IMG/VR virus record: IMGVR_UViG_3300025889_000073
Location: 107,729 to 171,728 of that record
DNA length: 64,000 nucleotides
Source: a virus
Strand: one strand, 5' to 3'
Shown here: positions 44,460-52,497 of the stretch, piece after piece
Numbering within the stretch: position 1 is the stretch's first letter
How the letters are laid out: every line of letters begins with the position of its first letter
Notes under the pieces: generated by a model
Seen by the model: only the letters and a program-made list of their open reading frames with translations
Databases searched by the model: none
What the model was told of the DNA's origin: nothing
Program-made: the position numbers and the translations under genes

Positions 44460-46808
44460 ATGACATTTACGGTTCAACAAAAAACGGCACTAGCCAAACT
44501 AATGGCAACCGAGAACCTAACGGTTGAACACCAAAAAATTCAAACCGCAAAATTTGACCCTATTAAACGGGTACTTTATTTGCCAATTTGGCAAGATATG
44601 AATGGTTTTATGTATGACCTTTTGACCGGCCATGAAGTTGGCCATGCTTTGTATACTCCTGCCGAAGGCTGGCATGATGTTGCTTCTGATACATCCAAAG
44701 GTCGTTATTATAAAAACTTTTTAAATGTTGTTGAGGACGCTCGAATTGAGAAAAAAGTCCAGCGTAAATATCCTGGTCTCCGTCCTTCCTTCATTAAAGC
44801 TTATAATGAATTAATGAATCGTGATTTCTTTGGTATTAAAAATAAAGAAATCGATGGTCTGCCTTTTATTGACCGTCTAAACATTTTCACCAAATCGCAA
44901 TATAGTGCTTCTTGGATTTCTTTTAGTGCTCAGGAAGAATTAATTATCGAGCGTATCAAAACACTTGAAACTTGGGATGATGTACTAAAATTAACCCAAC
45001 AAATTTATGATTACTCTAAGGAAGAGCAATCAGAAATGTTTGAGGAAGTATATAACGATTTTGATTTCGATGATAACAATTATGATTATGATTCCGATGA
45101 ATATGATAATTATGATGATTATGGTGATTCAACTGAAACGGAAGACTTAAACGACAATTTTCAAAACAAAAATTCTGACAAACCAGAAGATAATGATGAA
45201 AATGATAATGATGATGTTTCCAGTGATGAAAATTCGGAAAACACGGAAGATGATACAACCGGAAAAATAAATCGTTTTAAAGATTCTAATCCTTATGATG
45301 GCCAATTTCAACCTCGGTGTCAAACTGATGAAACTTTCCGTCAAAAAGAATCAATTCTGCTTAATGAAAAATCAAAAGAATATGTTTATATACAAATTCC
45401 AAAACCTAAATTGGAAAAAATTATAACTCCATGGAAACGTGTTCAGGAACAAATGACTAAACACTATGAAACTGAAATATCAGAATACGGTCTTTATACT
45501 AAAGAGGATGTCAATTCTTGGGTAAAAGATTTTAAAAACAAAAATGAGCGTTATGTTGGTTTGCTTGCAAAAGAATTTGAAATGCGTAAAGCCGCCAAAG
45601 CGTTTAGTAAATTAAAAATTTCTGATACTGGTGATATCGATATTAATAAATTGGCATCATATAAATTTGATGATAATATTTTCCGTAAAGTTATGAGGGT
45701 GCCAAAAGGCAAATCTCACGGACTTGTACTATTGTTAGATAAATCTGGTTCTATGGGTGATAACATGGCCGGTTCTATCGAACAAATATTGGTGCTTTCT
45801 TTGTTTTGTCGCAAAGTGAGTATTCCTTTTGTTGTTTATGGTTTTGGTAATTCAACAGAAGCATTGGCTTGTGATTTAGGTTGTGACATGAGTGACCGAA
45901 CAAAATTGGTTGATTACTGGAATACCTTTGAAACAAATGAAGGAACTCTCTCCCTTGATGGTGTTCGTTTGCGTGAATATTTAAATTCATCTATGACAAA
46001 TGCTGAGTTTTCTATGGCTTTGCGTAATATGATTTGTTTGCAATCTGCTTTCGAACGCCGTTATTCAAATTATTATAGTGGCCGCCGAGCTTATGCAATT
46101 CCTCTATCGGAAGAAATGTCCAACACTCCACTTACTGAAGCTATTGTTGCAACAGCATCAATCATGAAAGATTTCAAACGTAAACATAATTTAGACCTTA
46201 CAAGTTTGGTTATTGTCCACGATGGTGATGCTGATTGGGTTCGTTGTTATAATACTATCATTACAAGCAAAGACGGTGAAAGTAGATTATCCCGTGAACA
46301 ATTTAATACAGAATCCCAAAATGTGATTTTGTGTGACCGTAAAAATAAATATGAAAAGAAATTGAAATGGTTGTTTCAAAAAAATAATATAATGTATGAT
46401 GTTTTAGATTGGTTCAAATCAACCACAGGTTCAAAAGTTTTTGGTTTCTTTTTGACTGGTTCTAAAACATCACACATAAAAAATTCCATTTATCATCGTT
46501 ACCATTTTGAAGATGGAAGTGATTTGCAACAAATTAGGAACCGAAGCTTTTATTCTTTTGATGACAAACTGAAACAATTGGTCAAACAAATGAAAAAAGA
46601 TAAGTTTCTTTCCAGTAAACCACAAGGATATGATAATTTTTTCCTGATTACTGGTGGCGATGACTTGAAAACTGAACAGGAAGAAATTGATGTTGGTGAA
46701 GGTAAAGTTACTTCTGCTAAATTGACAAAAGCTTTTATGAAATTCAATAAGAAAAAATCAATTAACCGTGTTTTGGTATCTAAATTCATTGAAGGAATGT
46801 CTACCTAA
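44460..46808 (+). CDS. CobT-like VWA-domain protein with HExxH motif
   Basis: A 782-residue protein. Residues 50-65 contain GHEVGHAL, an HExxH zinc-peptidase-like motif, within a region about VVEDARIEKKVQRKYPGLRP that resembles CobT-type proteins. Residues about 190-280 are a very acidic Asp/Asn/Glu-rich linker. A C-terminal von Willebrand factor A domain begins near residue 420, with MIDAS motif DKSGSMGDNM near 427. CobT/VWA proteins pair with MoxR/CobS AAA ATPases, and one follows at 46898. Cobaltochelatase or substrate remodelling roles are known for such pairs; the phage target is unknown. It has its own consensus promoter. Confidence 0.75.
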   Translation: MTFTVQQKTALAKLMATENLTVEHQKIQTAKFDPIKRVLYLPIWQDMNGFMYDLLTGHEVGHALYTPAEGWHDVASDTSKGRYYKNFLNVVEDARIEKKVQRKYPGLRPSFIKAYNELMNRDFFGIKNKEIDGLPFIDRLNIFTKSQYSASWISFSAQEELIIERIKTLETWDDVLKLTQQIYDYSKEEQSEMFEEVYNDFDFDDNNYDYDSDEYDNYDDYGDSTETEDLNDNFQNKNSDKPEDNDENDNDDVSSDENSENTEDDTTGKINRFKDSNPYDGQFQPRCQTDETFRQKESILLNEKSKEYVYIQIPKPKLEKIITPWKRVQEQMTKHYETEISEYGLYTKEDVNSWVKDFKNKNERYVGLLAKEFEMRKAAKAFSKLKISDTGDIDINKLASYKFDDNIFRKVMRVPKGKSHGLVLLLDKSGSMGDNMAGSIEQILVLSLFCRKVSIPFVVYGFGNSTEALACDLGCDMSDRTKLVDYWNTFETNEGTLSLDGVRLREYLNSSMTNAEFSMALRNMICLQSAFERRYSNYYSGRRAYAIPLSEEMSNTPLTEAIVATASIMKDFKRKHNLDLTSLVIVHDGDADWVRCYNTIITSKDGESRLSREQFNTESQNVILCDRKNKYEKKLKWLFQKNNIMYDVLDWFKSTTGSKVFGFFLTGSKTSHIKNSIYHRYHFEDGSDLQQIRNRSFYSFDDKLKQLVKQMKKDKFLSSKPQGYDNFFLITGGDDLKTEQEEIDVGEGKVTSAKLTKAFMKFNKKKSINRVLVSKFIEGMST

Positions 46809-46835
46809 ATTGTTGTTTTTGTGCGACACAGCTGG

Positions 46836-46864
46836 TTGCCAAACCTATCCGGTTGTGTTATAAT
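46836..46864 (+). promoter_or_regulatory. Sigma70 promoter for the AAA ATPase gene
   Basis: TTGCCA (46836-46841), a 17-base spacer and TATAAT (46859-46864) lie 34 bases before the ATG, which has an AAAAGGAAAT site. Confidence 0.85.
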
Positions 46865-46897
46865 TCTTTATAAATTGTGAAAAAGGAAATTTTTATT

Positions 46898-48073
46898 ATG
46901 GCAAAGCGTTCTGAAATCCGTGAAAAATTCATCAATGCCTTGGCTGCGACTGGCCAAGATACCGTTACGGTCGATGAAATTAAAACTATTTGTTCGCAAA
47001 TTGATATTGCTCACCCCTACTGGTTTACTAATGACACCTCAAATCGTGTAAAACGTGGTACATATAAAGTGCCTGGTGTTACTGGTGTTGCTTTACAAGC
47101 GCAAGTGATTCCTATGACAAAACCTGTTGAGAAATCTTCTAACAAAATTGTAAATGTTCAAACTGAATTGGAAGAAACCAATTTGGTTCCTACGTCATAT
47201 ACTAACTATGTTCCATTTGGCAACTTTGATGATGTTTTGTCAATCGTTAAATCGATGCGTTTCTTTCCCGTTTTTGTTTCTGGCCATTCTGGTAACGGCA
47301 AGACCATGTCAATTGAACAGGCCTGTGCCAAGGCCAAACGTAAATTTGTTTGCGTTTCTATGACACCAGAAACCGATGAGAGTGACCTTCTTGGTAATTA
47401 TGTACTAATCGATGGTAATATGGAATGGCGTGATGGTCCTGTGACTACTGCTGCTCGCCAAGGCGCTGTCCTTTGTATTGATGAAATCGATTATGGTGCT
47501 CAGAACCTGTCCTCATTGCAACGGGTGCTTGAAGGCAAACCCTTTATGCTTAAGAAAAAAGGTGAATTGATTACACCTGCACCTGGTTTCACCGTGTTTG
47601 CTACTGCCAACACCAAAGGTAAAGGTTCGGATGATGGTCGTTATATGTTCACCAATGTTCTCAACGAAGCTTTTCTTGAGCGTTTTCGTACCACGATGGA
47701 ACAGGAGTTTCCGCCCGTAACTATTGAACGTAAAATCATTAAAAAAGAATTGGCCTCTGCTGGCCGTGAAGATGATGATTTTGCTGAAAAACTTGTAACA
47801 TGGGCTGATGTTATTCGCAAAACATTCGCCGATGGCGGTTGCGATGAGGTGATTTCTACTCGGCGCTTGGTTCATATTGTTGAAACTTATGGTATCTTTG
47901 GTGATAAAATCAAAGCACTTACCTTGTGTTTGAACCGTTTTGACGATGACACCAAGGCATCATTTGTTGATTTATATACCAAAGTTGATGCTGGTGCTTC
48001 TGCCGAACAAATTCTAACGGAACAACCAGAACAAACAGAAACTGGTGTAGGTGATAATGATATCCCGTTTTAA
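46898..48073 (+). CDS. cobS: CobS/MoxR-like AAA ATPase
   Basis: A 391-residue AAA+ ATPase. The ATG at 46898 has a clear ribosome-binding site; an upstream in-frame start at 46877 would add 7 residues. Walker A is GHSGNGKTM near residue 128, Walker B VLCIDEIDYG near 190, sensor ATANTKGKG near 228, and arginine-finger region LERFRTTME near 260. The N-terminal 60 residues are a CobS-like helical domain with TNDTSNRVKRGTYKVPG. CobS-type ATPases are frequent in marine phages, normally subunits of cobalt chelatase. Here it stands directly after a CobT/VWA partner, under its own promoter. A B12 link is plausible but unproven. Confidence 0.8.
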   Translation: MAKRSEIREKFINALAATGQDTVTVDEIKTICSQIDIAHPYWFTNDTSNRVKRGTYKVPGVTGVALQAQVIPMTKPVEKSSNKIVNVQTELEETNLVPTSYTNYVPFGNFDDVLSIVKSMRFFPVFVSGHSGNGKTMSIEQACAKAKRKFVCVSMTPETDESDLLGNYVLIDGNMEWRDGPVTTAARQGAVLCIDEIDYGAQNLSSLQRVLEGKPFMLKKKGELITPAPGFTVFATANTKGKGSDDGRYMFTNVLNEAFLERFRTTMEQEFPPVTIERKIIKKELASAGREDDDFAEKLVTWADVIRKTFADGGCDEVISTRRLVHIVETYGIFGDKIKALTLCLNRFDDDTKASFVDLYTKVDAGASAEQILTEQPEQTETGVGDNDIPF

Positions 48074-48085
48074 TCTCTGCCTGTA

Positions 48086-48120
48086 TAAGTATTGACATTC
48101 CATACTTAATACAATATAAT
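48086..48120 (+). promoter_or_regulatory. Consensus sigma70 promoter with operator-like inverted repeat
   Basis: TTGACA (48092-48097), a 17-base spacer and TATAAT (48115-48120), all exact. A 7-base inverted repeat TAAGTAT/ATACTTA (48086-48092, 48102-48108) brackets the -35, as an operator would. Confidence 0.85.
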
Positions 48121-48132
48121 CAACGAATTGCA

Positions 48133-48172
48133 GGGACGGGCCGCCTCTGTAATATTTTCCCAAGTGCGGCCC
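48133..48172 (+). promoter_or_regulatory. Structured 5' leader, possible pseudoknot
   Basis: GGGCCGC/GCGGCCC (48138-48144 with 48166-48172) form a GC-rich stem. GGGA (48133-48136) can pair with TCCC in its loop (48158-48161), giving an H-type pseudoknot. It precedes the winged-helix gene and could be an attenuator or regulatory element. Confidence 0.45.
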
Positions 48173-48194
48173 ATTTTCTATAAGGAAATTTGTA

Positions 48195-48467
48195 ATGTCT
48201 GTTAAAGCTAAAGTTCTAGCGTATCTTTCGAAAGATTCGGAGTATAATACTCTAACCGCAAATAAAATGCGTTCCGTTTTCGGCGCAAAAAACCCCTCGG
48301 CCGTCATTGACGAGCTGCGTAAAGAGGGTCATGCTATTTACTTGAATAGCCGTACCAATGCAAGTGGCGAGAAAGTTTCTTTCTACCGTCTTGGTACTCC
48401 AACCAAGCGTATGATTGCTGCTGGTATCGCAGCCCTGCGTAATTCAGGTGTTCGTGCTTTTGCCTAA
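48195..48467 (+). CDS. Winged-helix DNA-binding protein candidate
   Basis: A 90-residue protein with the layout of a small winged helix: VKAKVLAYLSK, then NTLTANKMRSVFGAKNPSAVIDELRKEGHAIYL (in part) as the recognition region, and a beta-wing GEKVSFYRLGTPTKRM. The C-terminus is Ala-rich and basic. Similar small HTH proteins occur in aquatic T4-like phages. It stands alone between a consensus promoter and a strong terminator, so it is an independent transcription unit. It may regulate itself through the inverted repeat at its promoter; this is inference. Confidence 0.65.
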   Translation: MSVKAKVLAYLSKDSEYNTLTANKMRSVFGAKNPSAVIDELRKEGHAIYLNSRTNASGEKVSFYRLGTPTKRMIAAGIAALRNSGVRAFA

Positions 48468-48485
48468 ATAATCTAAAAGCCGTTT

Positions 48486-48523
48486 AAGAGAGAGGATATA
48501 TAATTATGTCCTCTCTCTTTTTT
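48486..48523 (+). terminator. Intrinsic terminator after the winged-helix gene
   Basis: An 11-base-pair stem AAGAGAGAGGA/TCCTCTCTCTT with a 12-base loop is followed by a T run. A CTAAATA box at 48464 lies just upstream. Confidence 0.88.
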
Positions 48524-48537
48524 ACTATGGATTAATT

Positions 48538-49356
48538 ATGGAAATACAAATCAAAGTCGATGAACTGAAAAAAAGTAAAGTTTTTATTGCCACCCCTATG
48601 TACGGCGGCATGGCCAATGGCCTCTATATTAAATCGTGTTTAGACCTACAAAACACTCTCAACCGTTATGGTGTTGAAAGTAAATTCTCCTTCTTGTTCA
48701 ATGAGTCACTAATCACAAGGGCTCGAAATTATCTTGTTGATGAGTTCCTTAGGACAGAAGGTTATACACATTTATTGTTTATCGATTCTGATATTCATTT
48801 TTCTCCACAAGACATTTTGGCACTACTTGCCTTAGATAAGGATGTTATTGGTGGACCTTATCCTAAAAAAGCTATCAATTGGAAAAATGTTGCTGAAGCA
48901 TTAAGGAAAAATCCTGATATGGAACCAGGCGAATTAGAACAATTGGTAGGAGAATATGTTTTCAATGTGGTCAGAGGTACTAAACAATTTTCTGTTACTG
49001 AACCGTTAGAAGTTATGGAAATTGGAACAGGTTTCATGTTAGTAAAACGTGAAGTGTTTAATAAGATGGCAGAAGCCTATCCCATGATTCACTATAAACC
49101 AGACCACCAAGGTCAGGCCAATTTTGACGGGTCACGTTACATTCATGCTTACTTTGATACTGTGATTGATTCTAAAGATTCTATTACAGGCGGCGGTTCT
49201 GACCGTTATCTGAGTGAAGATTATATGTTCTGCCAGATGTGGAGAAAAATTGGTGGTAAAGTTTGGCTATGTCCTTGGATGAAAACACAACACGTTGGTA
49301 CCTATGCTTTTACAGGTAATATGCCAGCGGTAGCTAATTTTACAGGTAAACTGTAA
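48538..49356 (+). CDS. GT-A-type glycosyltransferase
   Basis: A 272-residue protein. VFIATPMYGGMANGLYIKSCLDL near residue 16 and HLLFIDSDIHFSPQDIL near residue 78 (DxD metal/sugar-nucleotide site) are typical of GT-A fold enzymes carried by T4-like phages. A C-terminal SEDYMFCQMWRKIGGKVWLCPW segment near 230 completes the fold. The final codons lie inside the first hairpin of the following leader. Acceptor unknown; other glycan genes here are at 19142, 20914 and 54805. Confidence 0.75.
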   Translation: MEIQIKVDELKKSKVFIATPMYGGMANGLYIKSCLDLQNTLNRYGVESKFSFLFNESLITRARNYLVDEFLRTEGYTHLLFIDSDIHFSPQDILALLALDKDVIGGPYPKKAINWKNVAEALRKNPDMEPGELEQLVGEYVFNVVRGTKQFSVTEPLEVMEIGTGFMLVKREVFNKMAEAYPMIHYKPDHQGQANFDGSRYIHAYFDTVIDSKDSITGGGSDRYLSEDYMFCQMWRKIGGKVWLCPWMKTQHVGTYAFTGNMPAVANFTGKL

Positions 49357-49448
49357 ATAAACAGAGGGTAAAACCTCTGCAAAATCTTGGTAAAACAAGT
49401 GCATTTGGTAAAACAAATGTTAAACATAAGACAATAAAGGGGTAAAAC
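49341..49448 (+). repeat. GGTAAAAC hairpin array in the leader of the clamp operon
   Basis: GGTAAAAC occurs four times (49367, 49389, 49407, 49441). Three copies lie in hairpins with the identical 6-base loop GTAAAA: CAGAGG/CCTCTG (49362-49379), CTTG/CAAG (49386-49399) and CATTTG/CAAATG (49402-49419). A related hairpin TACAG-GTAAA-CTGTA (49341-49355) spans the preceding stop codon. The fourth copy overlaps the ribosome-binding AAAGGGG just before the ATG at 49450. It looks like an RNA operator. Confidence 0.85.
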
Positions 49449-49449
49449 T

Positions 49450-50583
49450 ATGTCAATTTTAAAAATTAAACCGTATGGCGAATTTACGGAAGAACATCGC
49501 CAAATCGTGGAAAATAATTTGAGAAAAGATGTATTCCACGAATTCTATACGAATTCATCTTACAAATCATTGAAATTTAAAGGAACACACTTAGTTCCTG
49601 AATCTGTAATCAATCGTGATGGTGAAGGCAGTTCACAATCAACCAGATATAATGGATTAAATCCGAAATATTCTGAATTGAAATCTGGTATTTTAGAGAC
49701 CGGTTGGCAGTTGTATCAACGTCCAATTTCTCTTAAAGAAACTAAAGATAAAAAGTATATTTTTCTGGATGGCCGAACAAAAGATAAAATTTTAACGGAA
49801 GTTAAATTTAAAAATCGGATTGTTAATATATACGAAATTGATGAATCTGAGGAAGAATATTTTAATGTAGCCTTGAACAATGGTGTGGATAACCCACCTG
49901 CTGGTTTAATGTTACAGGAAGATGTTGTCGGGATTATGTTGCGCCAAATTAAAAATGGTTACTTACAAAATGACCCCGATGAAATTTTAAAAGCAGTTAA
50001 TCTAGCCTGTGGTAATGGTAAATTTTCATCAAACAAACGTGATGAAATCCGTTGGCAAGTTTATCATCGTGAACTGAATATTCAAAACACAAACTTACTT
50101 CCAAAGTCCTGGGCTAATGCTGGTGAAGTTAATTTGTGGTTACAAACACACAATTATATAAACAACAACAAAGTTTTGTATTTGCCATATTCTTCAACAT
50201 CTGCACCGAAAGCACTTGTAGCAGCTGCAAGCAAATCGCAACAAAATCCAAATAAAGAAATTAGAGTGGTTATTTACATACGAAATTTCTTAGGTGTTGA
50301 TTTGGAAAAATTCTATATCAAATCAATGTTGAAATTTAAAAATGAATGGTATAGGTTCCTTAATGAGTTTGGCCAAGCATATTTCGATAACAAGAATCCT
50401 TTAGACACAAAGGTTAAGTTATATGGTTGTGTTCCATCCAATATTGAAGGTTTATGTGAAGATATGAATAACATGATTATCTTTAACAAAAACGACCAAA
50501 AGATTGATGAGAATTATATTCTTTCAAATTCTTTAGACATTGATTCGTTTGTGGAAGAAGATGATGAGGAAGAAATGGTATGA
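49450..50583 (+). CDS. ParB-like candidate protein, first gene of clamp operon
   Basis: A 377-residue protein I do not firmly recognise. Residues about 35-150 have the layout of a ParB/Srx-type domain: THLVPESVINRDG, ELKSGILETGWQLYQRPISL, YIFLDGRTKDKIL and IVNIYEIDESEEEYF. The middle is helical, and the C-terminus ends in an acidic tail (DSFVEEDDEEEMV). It heads an operon with the DUF3310-like gene and gp45, all joined by ATGA overlaps. Its ribosome-binding region is the last GGTAAAAC copy, so its translation, and possibly that of the coupled gp45, may be controlled by a loop-binding protein. A DNA-binding regulatory role is only a guess. Confidence 0.45.
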   Translation: MSILKIKPYGEFTEEHRQIVENNLRKDVFHEFYTNSSYKSLKFKGTHLVPESVINRDGEGSSQSTRYNGLNPKYSELKSGILETGWQLYQRPISLKETKDKKYIFLDGRTKDKILTEVKFKNRIVNIYEIDESEEEYFNVALNNGVDNPPAGLMLQEDVVGIMLRQIKNGYLQNDPDEILKAVNLACGNGKFSSNKRDEIRWQVYHRELNIQNTNLLPKSWANAGEVNLWLQTHNYINNNKVLYLPYSSTSAPKALVAAASKSQQNPNKEIRVVIYIRNFLGVDLEKFYIKSMLKFKNEWYRFLNEFGQAYFDNKNPLDTKVKLYGCVPSNIEGLCEDMNNMIIFNKNDQKIDENYILSNSLDIDSFVEEDDEEEMV

Positions 50584-50858
50584 TTGATTACAAATATAGT
50601 GAGGATAGAATCTTAAAAGAATTACAGTCTTATGTAGATTCTACTTACAACGAACACTACTCACAAAATAAATTTCAGGCAACTGAGTTTATTATGGATA
50701 GTGGCCACGGCGAAGGGTTCTGTATTGGTAATATTATGAAATATGCTCAACGATACGGTAAAAAAGATGGATACAATAGAAAAGACTTGCTTAAAGTTTT
50801 ACACTATGGTATAATGGCTCTTCACAATCATGATTTGAAAAAGGATAATAGATTATGA
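50580..50858 (+). CDS. DUF3310-like protein
   Basis: A 92-residue protein. The C-terminal FCIGNIMKYAQRYGKKDGYNRKDLLKVLHYGIMAL (about residues 47-82, in part) is the core of DUF3310, a small phage-encoded helical protein of unknown function. ATGA overlaps join it to the upstream gene and to gp45. Its job in the replication operon is unknown. Confidence 0.75.
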   Translation: MIDYKYSEDRILKELQSYVDSTYNEHYSQNKFQATEFIMDSGHGEGFCIGNIMKYAQRYGKKDGYNRKDLLKVLHYGIMALHNHDLKKDNRL

Positions 50859-51535
50859 AATTTTCGAGTGAAACAATTGGTATTTTAAAAAACTTTGGTA
50901 ATATTAACCAAGGCATCATGTTTAAAAAAGGTAAGACACTTAAAACTGTTTCGCCACATAAAAACATTTTGACTCATGCTGAGATTCAGGAAGATATTCC
51001 TACTGACTTTGGTGTTTATGATTTGCCACATTTCCTCTCGACCATGTCGGCATTTAAAGATGTTCCAAGTCTGGAGTTTGAAGAAAAACAAATGTTTATT
51101 GTTGGACCACAAGGTGACAAATTCACCTATCGTTTTTGTGAACCAACAATGATTGTTCTTCCGCCTGAAAAAGAATTGGTCATGCCTGACCCAGAAGTTA
51201 AGTTTGAAATTTCTAATGATAACTTTGACAAATTCATGCGAGCTGCAAACATTCTATCGTCACCACAAATTGCAATCAAATCGGATGGCCAAAATGTGAA
51301 TATTGTTTCTTTGGATATGCAAAACGACTCTGCACATACCTATTCACTTAATGTTTCTGAAGGTAATGGTGATACCTATCAGATTGTATTTAAAACTGAA
51401 AACTTCAGTAAAATACTTTCTGGTACTTATGAATTTTCTTATTCGTCTAAGGGTGTTTCACACTTTAAAAATAAGAATCTTAATTTGAAATACTGGGTGA
51501 CGAGTGAAGCTGGTTCCAGTTTCACCAAAGGTTAA
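50855..51535 (+). CDS. 45: Sliding clamp gp45
   Basis: A 226-residue trimeric DNA polymerase processivity clamp (T4: 228). It also activates late transcription with gp33 and gp55. The N-terminal KFSSETIGILKNFGNINQGI and the central DFGVYDLPHFLSTMSAF are conserved. It overlaps the DUF3310-like gene by ATGA, so translation depends on the upstream genes whose leader holds the hairpin array. Confidence 0.93.
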   Translation: MKFSSETIGILKNFGNINQGIMFKKGKTLKTVSPHKNILTHAEIQEDIPTDFGVYDLPHFLSTMSAFKDVPSLEFEEKQMFIVGPQGDKFTYRFCEPTMIVLPPEKELVMPDPEVKFEISNDNFDKFMRAANILSSPQIAIKSDGQNVNIVSLDMQNDSAHTYSLNVSEGNGDTYQIVFKTENFSKILSGTYEFSYSSKGVSHFKNKNLNLKYWVTSEAGSSFTKG

Positions 51536-51564
51536 TTTTATTATGTTTTTTGTGAGGAGTTCCT

Positions 51565-52497
51565 ATGGAACATTTGTTATGGACAGAGAAGTATCGGCCT
51601 CAGACGGTGGAAGATTGTATTCTTCCTGACCGTCTGAAAAAGCCGTTTCAAGAATATGTAGACCAAAAAAATATACCAAACTTTTTATTGAGTGGCGGCG
51701 CCGGTGTCGGTAAGACAACCGTTGCTAAAGCAATGTGTGAAGAAATTGGTTGCGATTATATGGTCATCAATGGTTCTGATGAATCTGGCATTGATACTTT
51801 TAGGATGAAGATTAAGAACTATGCTTCTTCAATGTCTCTTGCTGGTGGCCGAAAAGTCATCATCATTGACGAAGCTGATTATCTAAACCCAAATTCAACA
51901 CAACCAGCTTTGCGTAATGCGATTGAAGAATTCGCAAGCAATTGTTCGTTCATTTTCACCTGTAATTACAAGAATCGAATCATTGAACCACTCCACTCTC
52001 GGTGTGCAGTAATTGATTTTGGTTTGAGAAATGGTGAAAAACAAAAGATGGCCTCTGCGTTTTTCAAGCGTATTCAGTCTATTTTGCAAAGTGAAAAAAT
52101 CGACTTTGAAGACAAGGTTCTTGCTGAGTTGGTGAAGAAACACTTTCCAGATTTTCGGAGAGTGATTAATGAGTTACAGCGTTACAGTCAATTTGGTTCT
52201 ATTGATACTGGTATCTTGGCACAAATCGCCGATATATCACTATCTGAAATTATAAAGAGCCTCAAAGAGAAAGATTTCGGTTCTGTTCGTAAATGGGTTG
52301 CTACACATGAAGTAGACCCAAATACACTTTACCGTAAACTTTATGATGCAATGTATGATTCGCTGAAACCCCAATCTATCCCTCAAGCGGTTGTTATTCT
52401 TGCTGACTACCAGTATAAGACGGCTTTTGTTGCTGACCAAGAAATTAATACAGTTGCTTGTTTGACTGAGTTGATGGTGAATTGTGAATTTGTATGA
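51565..52497 (+). CDS. 44: Clamp loader large subunit gp44
   Basis: A 310-residue AAA+ clamp loader ATPase (T4: 319). Walker A is SGGAGVGKTTVAK near residue 46, Walker B VIIIDEADYLN near 105, and the SRC motif LHSRCAVIDF near 150. It has its own GAGGAG site after a 29-base gap. Its stop overlaps the following membrane-protein start (ATGA), which separates it from gp62. Confidence 0.95.
   Translation: MEHLLWTEKYRPQTVEDCILPDRLKKPFQEYVDQKNIPNFLLSGGAGVGKTTVAKAMCEEIGCDYMVINGSDESGIDTFRMKIKNYASSMSLAGGRKVIIIDEADYLNPNSTQPALRNAIEEFASNCSFIFTCNYKNRIIEPLHSRCAVIDFGLRNGEKQKMASAFFKRIQSILQSEKIDFEDKVLAELVKKHFPDFRRVINELQRYSQFGSIDTGILAQIADISLSEIIKSLKEKDFGSVRKWVATHEVDPNTLYRKLYDAMYDSLKPQSIPQAVVILADYQYKTAFVADQEINTVACLTELMVNCEFV

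Noticed and set aside
48464-48470. CTAAATA box before the terminator at 48486
   Set aside because: Any transcript would end at the terminator within about 50 bases, so a late promoter here is unlikely to drive a gene.
49362-49448. CRISPR-like reading of the repeated GGTAAAAC motif
   Set aside because: Repeats are 8 bases with irregular spacing and each is the loop of a different hairpin, so it is not a CRISPR array.
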